Assembly (NCBI GenBank): GCA_019637695.1
Contig: JAHBVG010000001.1
Location: 84,948-148,947 of the forward strand
Reading direction: 5' to 3'
Source of the DNA: Caldilineaceae bacterium
GTDB taxonomy: Bacteria; Chloroflexota; Anaerolineae; Caldilineales; Caldilineaceae
Length of the DNA stretch: 64,000 bases
A program made the translations under genes and the position numbers. Under the pieces are notes generated by a model, which worked only from the letters and a program-made list of their open reading frames with translations, ran no database searches and was not told the origin of the DNA. Position 1 is the first letter of the stretch. Every line of letters starts with the position of its first letter. Of this stretch, positions 16,855-23,771 are shown piece after piece.

Positions 16855-17547
16855 ATGAATATGAGCGCCCCCTTTACGCCGATTGTGGTGCAAATGGCTG
16901 CCGGTCTGCTCTGTGGCGGCCTTATCAACTGGCTGGCCGATATCTTGCCCTATTGGCGGCAGGACAAAGTGAGGCCGCGCATGGGGAGGGTGCGCTGGTG
17001 GATGGTGATGGCGGCCTCTGTGGGGATCTTCCTTTATGTGGGCAGACAGTCGGGCCTGTTGATCGAGGAGATACGGTTTGACAGCGGCCTGCTTCTCTAC
17101 GTCTATCTGCCCCTCTTCTTGTTGATCGCCACGATTGATCTCGAACATCGACGTGTCCTCAACATTGTGCTGGCGCCGACGGCGTTGGCGGCGCTGATCC
17201 TGGCCGCCTTCCAATCGCCGTTGGCGCTGGGCGGCGCAGCCCTGAGCGGATTGGGTGGGGCCATCCTCTTCTTTGCCGTCAACTTGATCCGGCGCGGCGC
17301 TATCGGCGCTGGGGATGTCAAGCTCGCCGCGGTGATCGGCATGATCGCCGGTTTCCCCCAGGTGCTTGTCGCCCTGGTGATTGGCATCATCGCCGGCGGC
17401 GTCGGCGCGTCGATCCTGATGGCGAACGGGCGAGTCAGCCGTAAGGGGATGCTGGCTTACGCGCCTTATCTCAGCCTGGGCGCAGCGGTCGCCCTTTTAC
17501 ATGGTTCACAGATCCTCGCCTGGTATGGTCAGCGCCTGGCCTGGTAA
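16855..17547 (+). CDS. Prepilin peptidase (A24 family), reduced N-terminal region
   Basis: 230 residues, polytopic (about 7 membrane segments). The two catalytic aspartates are in IATIDLEHR (near residue 94) and GAGDVKLAAVIG (near residue 155). The cytoplasmic N-methylase domain with its CxxC zinc ligands is missing; only a trace of the GSFLNV-like start (GGLINWLADILP) remains. The enzyme should therefore cleave the Flp leader but probably not N-methylate. Its start is 3 bases after the cpaE stop, so it is coupled within the operon. Confidence 0.88.
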   Translation: MNMSAPFTPIVVQMAAGLLCGGLINWLADILPYWRQDKVRPRMGRVRWWMVMAASVGIFLYVGRQSGLLIEEIRFDSGLLLYVYLPLFLLIATIDLEHRRVLNIVLAPTALAALILAAFQSPLALGGAALSGLGGAILFFAVNLIRRGAIGAGDVKLAAVIGMIAGFPQVLVALVIGIIAGGVGASILMANGRVSRKGMLAYAPYLSLGAAVALLHGSQILAWYGQRLAW

Positions 17548-17570
17548 CAGGCGACAGGAGGAGAACAGCC

Positions 17571-18497
17571 TTGCCTCTCTTCATCGGTCTTATTGTCATA
17601 ATCTCGATCCTGGCTATCTTTGCGGGGATCTACCTCACGCTTGGGCCGGATGGCCTCATGGAGGATCGGCTTGTCACCCATCACGATCCAGCGGATAAAT
17701 CGTCGCGCAACGCGCTCAAGCACCGCGTCAATGCTCAGATTACCAAAGGGCGCTGGGGGGCGGGCCTCAACGTGGCGCTCTTTCAGGCGGGCGTCAAGCT
17801 CACAGCCGTGGAGTTCCTGTCGATCAACGGGGCGTTGATCACCTTTCTCTTCCTTGTGGGGTGGATGATCGGACGCAATGTCCTCAGCGGGGTAGGATTG
17901 GCGTTGATCATGGCGTTTGCCCCTTCGATCTGGCTCAAACGCAAGAAAGAGCAGCGGCTGGCAAAATTTCAAGAACAATTGCCCGATGTACTCAACCTGC
18001 TTGTGGGCAGTTTGCGCTCCGGTTATGGAATGATGCAATCGCTGCGTCTGGTTGCACAGGAGATGCCCAGCCCCAGCCGCGAGGAATACGAGCGGGTGAC
18101 CCAGGAGATCGCCTTTGGCATCCCCTCGACCAAAGCCCTGGGCAATCTGGTGGAACGCATGGAAAGCAGCGATCTGGAGATGGTGGTCGCTGCCATCCAG
18201 GTGCAGAACGAAGTCGGCGGAAACCTGGGCGACATCCTCGCCCAGATTGCCGCCACCATCCGCGAGCGGATCGAGATCCAGGGGCAGATCCGCTCGATCA
18301 CGGGGATGCAGCGCGGCACAGGCTATATGCTGGCGGCGATGCCCGTTATCCTGGGGGTGATCTTGATGCTGATCAACCCTACGTACATGATGCGGCTCTT
18401 TGCGTTCCCCTGGTTTTTGATCCTCGTATTTGCAGGGATCAGCATTGTCATGGGCCTGTTCATGATGAACCGCATGGTCAACAGTATTGAGGTCTGA
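17571..18497 (+). CDS. tadB: Tad inner-membrane platform protein TadB (T2SSF domain)
   Basis: 308 residues. There is an N-terminal helix (about 3-25), a helix pair around 85-125, the cytoplasmic GspF-like domain (FQEQLPDVLNLLVGSLRSGY, LGNLVERMESSDLEMVVAAI, GGNLGDILAQIAATIRER) and C-terminal helices. It starts with TTG 17571 behind a strong AGGAGGAG. TadB and TadC form the platform on which the CpaF motor acts. The gene overlaps the frame before tadC slightly and is clearly in the same operon. Confidence 0.9.
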   Translation: MPLFIGLIVIISILAIFAGIYLTLGPDGLMEDRLVTHHDPADKSSRNALKHRVNAQITKGRWGAGLNVALFQAGVKLTAVEFLSINGALITFLFLVGWMIGRNVLSGVGLALIMAFAPSIWLKRKKEQRLAKFQEQLPDVLNLLVGSLRSGYGMMQSLRLVAQEMPSPSREEYERVTQEIAFGIPSTKALGNLVERMESSDLEMVVAAIQVQNEVGGNLGDILAQIAATIRERIEIQGQIRSITGMQRGTGYMLAAMPVILGVILMLINPTYMMRLFAFPWFLILVFAGISIVMGLFMMNRMVNSIEV

Positions 18498-18510
18498 TAG
18501 GGAAAGTGCA

Positions 18511-19500
18511 ATGGAGATGATCCTGGAGCAACTGATGGCTATTTTGCAGATGGGGATAGCCACGCTGCAACGCAACGAAACCCGCATGGTGCTTGTCGCC
18601 GTCTTGATCGGCCTTGCCTGCTTCCTGGTGGGGTTTGGTTTGTTCCGCGAGTATCAGCACCAGGAATTGCAGAGACGGTTGCGCAAACTGGCCGAAAGCA
18701 CCCACCAGGGCGAGTTGGAAACCGAATCAGAGAGCTTCAACCAGCGTATCCTCAAGCCCATGGGCCATTCCTTGCTGGCGGTGCTGGGGCGGTTGACGCC
18801 CGGCAGTAATCTGGAACTTCTCCGCCGTCAGTTGTTATTGGCCGGGAATCCGCACAATCTCGCCGTCATCGATCTGTTGGGGATGAAGATGCTGGCCGGC
18901 ATCGTCCTGGGGTTATTGACTGGTTTCTACCTCTTCAATGTCACCCAGTTGCCGAGCTTTTCGGCGATCATGTTTAGCATTGTCGGCGGCGGGGTGGGTC
19001 TCTATATCCCGAATTACTGGCTCAAAAATCAGATCTCCAAACGGCAGGAAGAGATCATGAAGGCGCTGCCAAATGCGTTGGATATGCTGACGACAATGGT
19101 GGATGCGGGGCTGGGTTTCGACATGGCTATGTTGCGCCTCTCGGATCGCTGGCACAATGCGCTGACCCAGGAATTTGAGCGGACGGTCAACGAAATGAAC
19201 ATGGGCGTGCGGCGCAGCGACGCCCTGCGCAACATGGCCGAGCGCAACGATGTCGCCGAGTTGCGCTCGTTTGTCGCCGTCCTCGTGCAGGCCGACAGCC
19301 TGGGGATCTCGATTGCCGACATTCTGCACACCCAGAGCGCGCAGATGCGCATGCGGCGGCGACAGCGAGCCGAGGAGAAAGCCAATAAGATGCCGCTGAA
19401 GATGTTGCCCATTATCACCATCTTCATCTTTCCAGCGCTCTTCGCCATCATCTTAGGGCCGGCTATCCCCTTGATCATGGAATCGATGGCGAACTTCTAA
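18511..19500 (+). CDS. tadC: Tad inner-membrane platform protein TadC (T2SSF domain)
   Basis: About 329 residues. Membrane helices near 30-50, 130-175 and at the C-terminus (LPIITIFIFPALFAIILGPA) flank a GspF-like domain with ALPNALDMLTTMVDAGLGFD, MNMGVRRSDALRNMAERND and LGISIADILHTQSAQMR. The ATG at 18511, 13 bases past the tadB stop with AGGGA upstream, is the natural start. It is the partner of TadB. Confidence 0.9.
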   Translation: MEMILEQLMAILQMGIATLQRNETRMVLVAVLIGLACFLVGFGLFREYQHQELQRRLRKLAESTHQGELETESESFNQRILKPMGHSLLAVLGRLTPGSNLELLRRQLLLAGNPHNLAVIDLLGMKMLAGIVLGLLTGFYLFNVTQLPSFSAIMFSIVGGGVGLYIPNYWLKNQISKRQEEIMKALPNALDMLTTMVDAGLGFDMAMLRLSDRWHNALTQEFERTVNEMNMGVRRSDALRNMAERNDVAELRSFVAVLVQADSLGISIADILHTQSAQMRMRRRQRAEEKANKMPLKMLPIITIFIFPALFAIILGPAIPLIMESMANF

Positions 19501-19645
19501 ACGGATGCCATCTGCAAACCTGCCGTCAAAGCGTAGTGCGTAGTCCGTTACTATTCACGCACTACGCGCTATCTCAGCCCTATAAGTTTCAAGTTGAGAA
19601 TTGTGTTTCTCTGCAACCTGCAAACCTGCAACCTGAGGATGACCT
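19501..19645. repeat. Dispersed mini-repeats between tadC and the TPR/PD40 gene
   Basis: This spacer carries TGCAAACCTGC (twice or more, near 19507 and 19617-19633), GCGTAGTGCGTAG near 19533 and its complement CGCACTACGCGC near 19557. The same words recur in other spacers of the window. Confidence 0.55.
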
Positions 19646-21637
19646 ATGGCACTGAATACTTCCGCCTGGCAAGATCCCCGCTACCAACAAGCCTCTCGCC
19701 ATGTCCAAAATGGGGCGTGGAAGCCGGCGCTGGAGATGTTGCACGAGTTGCAGCAAGAGTACCCCGATCAGGCTGAGATCCAACAGTTGATCGAGAGCGC
19801 GCAGATCAAAGTCGGGCTGGATCAAAAGCCGGTTTCTGGTCTCTCGCCCCTGATGGTAGCCATCCTCCACCGGCGGCGGCTGACTATCACCGCGGTGACG
19901 CTGCTGGTGCTGGCCGTGTTGGCGGGCGGGTGGATGGCCTATCAACGGTGGGTGGAGCCGGCGAGTCTGCTGCGTCGCCAACAGACGATGTTGACACAAA
20001 CGTTGAGCCTGGCGCAACGTCAACTAGGGCAGGCGATCTACGCTGACGCTGTCCTTTCGTTTGAGCGCGCTTTGCAAATGGCGCCACAAAACGAGGAGGC
20101 GCTGCGCGGGCTGACCGAAGCTCAACGCCAGATCGCACTGGCGGACGATTATCGCGAAGCCGCCAATCGATTGGAAGCGGGCGATCTGGCGCCGGCGCTG
20201 GCGATCTTCCAAGCCCTGCGCGACAAGGATCCAACCTACCGGGACGTTCAGGATCGCATCGCGCAGATCCTGCAAACGCTGCAAGTGCAGGAGATCTTCC
20301 TCGAAGCTGAGGAGGCGTATCTGCACGGTCGCTGGGCGGACGCCATCCTCCTTTATAACTTGATCCGCCAACAGCATCTATCCTATCGTTCGACCACGGT
20401 GGAACAGCATTTATTCGACAGCTATATGCAAATGGCCGGTCAGAAAATGAAGACGGCTGGTCTCAACAACAGCGAATTGGAGCAGACAGCGGATCTCTAC
20501 CGGCGGGCGCTGGGGCTGCGTCCACGCGATATGGCAGCGCAGGCAGGGCTGGGGATGTTGAACCAATATCAGCAGGCGCGCAACTTCATGTCCGAGGAGC
20601 GCTACAACCAATCCACGCCGCTCTTGGTGACGCTCTACGCCAATGATCCGAATCTGCTGGGCGGGGATGGCCGATCTGCGCTGTTTCAATCGCGCATGGG
20701 CTACGGCGGGCAATTAGAAGCCGCGGGCAATCTCTTCGCCGCCCTGACGCAATACAACGCCGCCGCCTCGCTGCCTGTGGAAGGGGCGTTGCAGGCGCGG
20801 CTGAAGGCGCGTTCCATCGAGTTGATGCTCATGCCCACGCCCACACCCACGCCTACACCCACGCCCACGCCCACCCCTGATCCGCTGGATGCGATCCTCA
20901 AGATGATCGAACCCACGCCCTCGCCGCTGGATCAATTCGTGGGCTGGATCGCCTTCAACAGCGATCGTCCTGGTTCGCGCAGTGGGCTGTGGGTGATGCG
21001 CCCCGACGGCAGCGATCAACAGCCGGTTGTGGACCCCACCAAGTTGTACGATCATCTGCGCCAACAGGTCACCTGGTCACCCGACAATCAACGACGCATC
21101 TGGGTCGAGGATGACGGCAGCGGCGCGTCGGTGGCGCTCTACATGTGGCGCTATGACGTGCCGCCCCACTGGTTGGAAGCCCGCGTCGAACTGCTCAATA
21201 ACAGCGGCATCAACTATCAGCCATCCTTTTCGCCCGACGGACAGAGCATCGTCTTCACCTCGCAGCGCGGCGCAGGACCCACCGACGGCAATTGGGGGCT
21301 GTGGGGCGACGAGATCTTTCTGATCCGCTTTGGCGACTATAACGCCAGCGGTTACGTGCAGCCGATCCGCCTGACCAACAACGATTGGGAATGGGACAAG
21401 CACCCCACCTTCAGCCCGGATGGACAGACGATTGCCTTTTGGAGCAACCGCATTTCGGGGCGAGCGCAGATCTGGGCGATGAACGTGAATGGAGCCAATC
21501 AGCGCAATTTGAGCAATAACGAGTGGAACGATTGGGATCCGCTTTGGATCGTGCCAAAACGCGAAATCCCTCAACTCAACGATGGCAAAGATCGAGCGCC
21601 ACTCTTCGACCCGGCCAAGTATACCAGCAAAGAGTAA
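19646..21637 (+). CDS. Membrane protein with TPR-like and TolB/PD40 beta-propeller regions, in the Tad operon
   Basis: 663 residues. A short cytoplasmic TPR-like start (residues 10-55, WKPALEMLHELQQEYPDQAE) precedes one membrane helix (about 78-98). Several TPR-like helical pairs follow (about 110-375), then a Pro-Thr linker of eight PT pairs (nt 20834-20878). A C-terminal PD40/TolB-like propeller (about 430-640) has repeats such as FSPDGQSIVFTSQRG and FSPDGQTIAFWSNR. It is not a standard Tad component, but it lies between tadC and cpaF on the same strand, so it may be a pilus-associated surface protein. The function is unknown. Confidence 0.75.
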   Translation: MALNTSAWQDPRYQQASRHVQNGAWKPALEMLHELQQEYPDQAEIQQLIESAQIKVGLDQKPVSGLSPLMVAILHRRRLTITAVTLLVLAVLAGGWMAYQRWVEPASLLRRQQTMLTQTLSLAQRQLGQAIYADAVLSFERALQMAPQNEEALRGLTEAQRQIALADDYREAANRLEAGDLAPALAIFQALRDKDPTYRDVQDRIAQILQTLQVQEIFLEAEEAYLHGRWADAILLYNLIRQQHLSYRSTTVEQHLFDSYMQMAGQKMKTAGLNNSELEQTADLYRRALGLRPRDMAAQAGLGMLNQYQQARNFMSEERYNQSTPLLVTLYANDPNLLGGDGRSALFQSRMGYGGQLEAAGNLFAALTQYNAAASLPVEGALQARLKARSIELMLMPTPTPTPTPTPTPTPDPLDAILKMIEPTPSPLDQFVGWIAFNSDRPGSRSGLWVMRPDGSDQQPVVDPTKLYDHLRQQVTWSPDNQRRIWVEDDGSGASVALYMWRYDVPPHWLEARVELLNNSGINYQPSFSPDGQSIVFTSQRGAGPTDGNWGLWGDEIFLIRFGDYNASGYVQPIRLTNNDWEWDKHPTFSPDGQTIAFWSNRISGRAQIWAMNVNGANQRNLSNNEWNDWDPLWIVPKREIPQLNDGKDRAPLFDPAKYTSKE

Positions 21638-21648
21638 ACACCACTGGC

Positions 21649-23109
21649 ATGGGACTTTTTAACCGTAATGCTGCACAGCCAATAAAACGAATGGGAGCGG
21701 TTCCCCCTGCTTATGAGACCGTCTCCCCGTTGCGCCCACCGACGTCACCGGCGCCGTCGGTCGCGCCGCCCCTCCGCCCGCCGGAGAATTCGCCCAACGG
21801 GGCGATGCGCGCCAACGGTCGCGAGAAAGAAGTTCCATCCTCGTTCGTGATCCTGCGCGATCGTGTGCAGCAAGAATTGATCCGCGACGCCACCCTGCAC
21901 ACCGAACGCATTAGCCTGGAGGATGGTCGCATCCTCATCGAGCCTATCTTTGCCAGAGCGATCACCGAAGCGGGTCTCGTCCTGAGCCGCGCTGAACGCC
22001 AGAGCATCTTCGAGCTGATCCTGGCCGACATCCTCGGCTATGGTCCGATCCAACCCTTGCTCGACGACGACAGCATCTCCGAGCTGATGGTCAACGGCCC
22101 TTATCAGATCTACATTGAACGGGGCGGCAAACTGGTACTCAGCGACGTCAAATTTCAAGATAACGCCCATGTGCTGCGCATTATCGAGCGCATCCTCGCC
22201 CCGTTGGGCCGCCGTGTGGACGAAAGCAGCCCGATGGTCGATGCCCGCCTCCCCGATGGCAGCCGCGTCAACGCCATCATCCCGCCGCTGGCTATTGACG
22301 GACCCAGCATCACCATCCGCAAATTCAGCAAAAAGCCGCTCTCTGTGCAGGATCTGATCCGCTTTGGCAGCTTTACCGAGGAATTCGCCAAATTCGTCGA
22401 AGCTGCGGTGGTCTCGCACCTCAACATTATTGTGAGCGGCGGCACCGGTTCGGGGAAGACCACCCTGCTCAACGTGCTGAGTAGTTTTATCCCCAGCACG
22501 GATCGCATTGTCACCATTGAAGATAGCGCCGAGCTTCAACTGCGCCAGGATCACGTTGTTCGCCTGGAGACGCGCCCGCCCAATATTGAGGGCAAAGGCG
22601 CCATCCGCATCCACGATCTGGTGATCAACAGCTTGCGTATGCGCCCCGACCGGTTGGTGATCGGCGAGTGCCGCGGCGGCGAAGCCTTCGACATGCTCCA
22701 GGCTATGAACACCGGCCACGATGGATCCATGTCCACGGCGCACAGCAATTCCCCGCGCGACACGCTGAGCCGCCTGGAAACGATGGTCCTCATGGCTGGG
22801 ATGGAGTTGCCGCTGCGGGCTATTCGCCAGCAGATCGCCGCCGCCGTGGATCTCATCGTCCACGTGGAACGGATGCGCGATGGCAGCCGCCGCATCACCC
22901 ACTGTACCGAGGTCCTCGGCATGGAAGGGGAGACGATCCTCTCGCAGGATATTTTCAAGTTTGAGGAAGAAGGGGTGGACGACAAGGGCAAGATCGTCGG
23001 CCAATTGCGCCCCACCGGCATACGCCCCAAAGTCTTGGATCGTATGAAAGCGGATCAGGTCAACTTGCCGCCGGATCTCTTTACCAGCGGGTTGCGACGG
23101 CACCGGTGA
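21649..23109 (+). CDS. cpaF: Tad pilus secretion ATPase CpaF/TadA
   Basis: About 486 residues. A Pro-rich N-terminal ~50 residues precede the N1 domain and the GspE-type core. Walker A is SGGTGSGKTT (near residue 262), the Asp box IEDSAEL follows, then the MRPDRLVIGECRGGEAFDML Walker B region and the His-box NTGHDGSMSTAHSNSPRD. This hexameric motor powers pilin assembly via TadB/TadC. The ATG at 21649 is chosen; the frame is open further upstream only because it overlaps the preceding gene. The last gene of the tad cluster. Confidence 0.93.
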   Translation: MGLFNRNAAQPIKRMGAVPPAYETVSPLRPPTSPAPSVAPPLRPPENSPNGAMRANGREKEVPSSFVILRDRVQQELIRDATLHTERISLEDGRILIEPIFARAITEAGLVLSRAERQSIFELILADILGYGPIQPLLDDDSISELMVNGPYQIYIERGGKLVLSDVKFQDNAHVLRIIERILAPLGRRVDESSPMVDARLPDGSRVNAIIPPLAIDGPSITIRKFSKKPLSVQDLIRFGSFTEEFAKFVEAAVVSHLNIIVSGGTGSGKTTLLNVLSSFIPSTDRIVTIEDSAELQLRQDHVVRLETRPPNIEGKGAIRIHDLVINSLRMRPDRLVIGECRGGEAFDMLQAMNTGHDGSMSTAHSNSPRDTLSRLETMVLMAGMELPLRAIRQQIAAAVDLIVHVERMRDGSRRITHCTEVLGMEGETILSQDIFKFEEEGVDDKGKIVGQLRPTGIRPKVLDRMKADQVNLPPDLFTSGLRRHR

Positions 23110-23168
23110 GAGGAGTGGGTATTGGATATTGGATATTGGGTATTGGGTAGCGTCAAGCATAAATTGAG

Positions 23169-23230
23169 GGGTAGGGGCGCTGCTTGCTGCGCCTGGTGTG
23201 CAGAGGGCGCAGCAAGCAGCGCCCCTACCC
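23169..23230. repeat. Perfect 25-bp inverted repeat (long hairpin)
   Basis: Arms at 23169-23193 and 23206-23230 are exactly complementary, separated by 12 bases. The outer ends read GGGTAGGGGCGC and GCGCCCCTACCC. It lies after cpaF and may terminate transcription, but its perfection and its GTAGGGG...CCCCTAC ends suggest a small mobile or dispersed hairpin element. It is flanked by ATTGGGTATTGG-type repeats (23118-23147 and, inverted, 23304-23339). Confidence 0.75.
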
Positions 23231-23348
23231 TGTTTCAATCAATTCATGACTGACAACAGTAGTGCGTGAACGATTGTCACCTGCAACTTACAAACCTGCA
23301 ACCACCAATATCCAATACCCAATACCCAATATCTAATCTGGAGTCCAC

Positions 23349-23771
23349 ATGACCAAGAAAAACTTGCTAGTCCACAACATTCAGCGCCGGATCGATCTGG
23401 TGACGATGGGGAGCGTGGCGGACACGTTTTGGAGCCGGGGCAAGGGGCTGATCGGACGAAAAGAGTTGGACGTTGGCGATGGACTGCTCATCTCTCCGTG
23501 CAGCAGCATCCACTGCTGCTTTATGTCGATCCCCATTGACGTGATCTATTTGGATCGCGACAACCGAGTCGTCGGCCTGGACAAAGAATTGCGCCCCTGG
23601 CGGATCGGTGGGATCTACCGGGGCGCAAAACGGGTGCTGGAATTGCCCGCAGGGACGATTGAAAAGAGCGGCACGGCGGTCGGGGATTGGCTAGAGATTG
23701 CTATCTTCCCTCGATATCAACCTCTCACCCGTTCGCGCGCTTCTTCGGAAGCATCTTCTTCCACCCCGTAG
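23349..23771 (+). CDS. DUF192 family protein
   Basis: 140 residues. The DUF192 core is clear: an early TMGSVADTFWSRGKGLIGRK, then GLLISPCSSIHCCFMSIPIDVIYLD, LRPWRIG, and the ending VLELPAGTIEKSGTAVGDWL. The fold is a small beta-barrel of unknown function, often secreted; this one has no signal peptide. The 3' end overlaps the convergent tubulin-like gene by 55 bases, so the last ~20 residues (Ser/Arg-rich) may be non-conserved. Confidence 0.85.
   Translation: MTKKNLLVHNIQRRIDLVTMGSVADTFWSRGKGLIGRKELDVGDGLLISPCSSIHCCFMSIPIDVIYLDRDNRVVGLDKELRPWRIGGIYRGAKRVLELPAGTIEKSGTAVGDWLEIAIFPRYQPLTRSRASSEASSSTP

Noticed and set aside
16855..17547. Full prepilin peptidase/N-methyltransferase
   Set aside because: The CxxC zinc motifs of the methylase domain are absent, so only the peptidase activity was called.
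21745..23238. Minus-strand frame of 497 codons over cpaF
   Set aside because: It is antisense to a well conserved ATPase and has no homology features.
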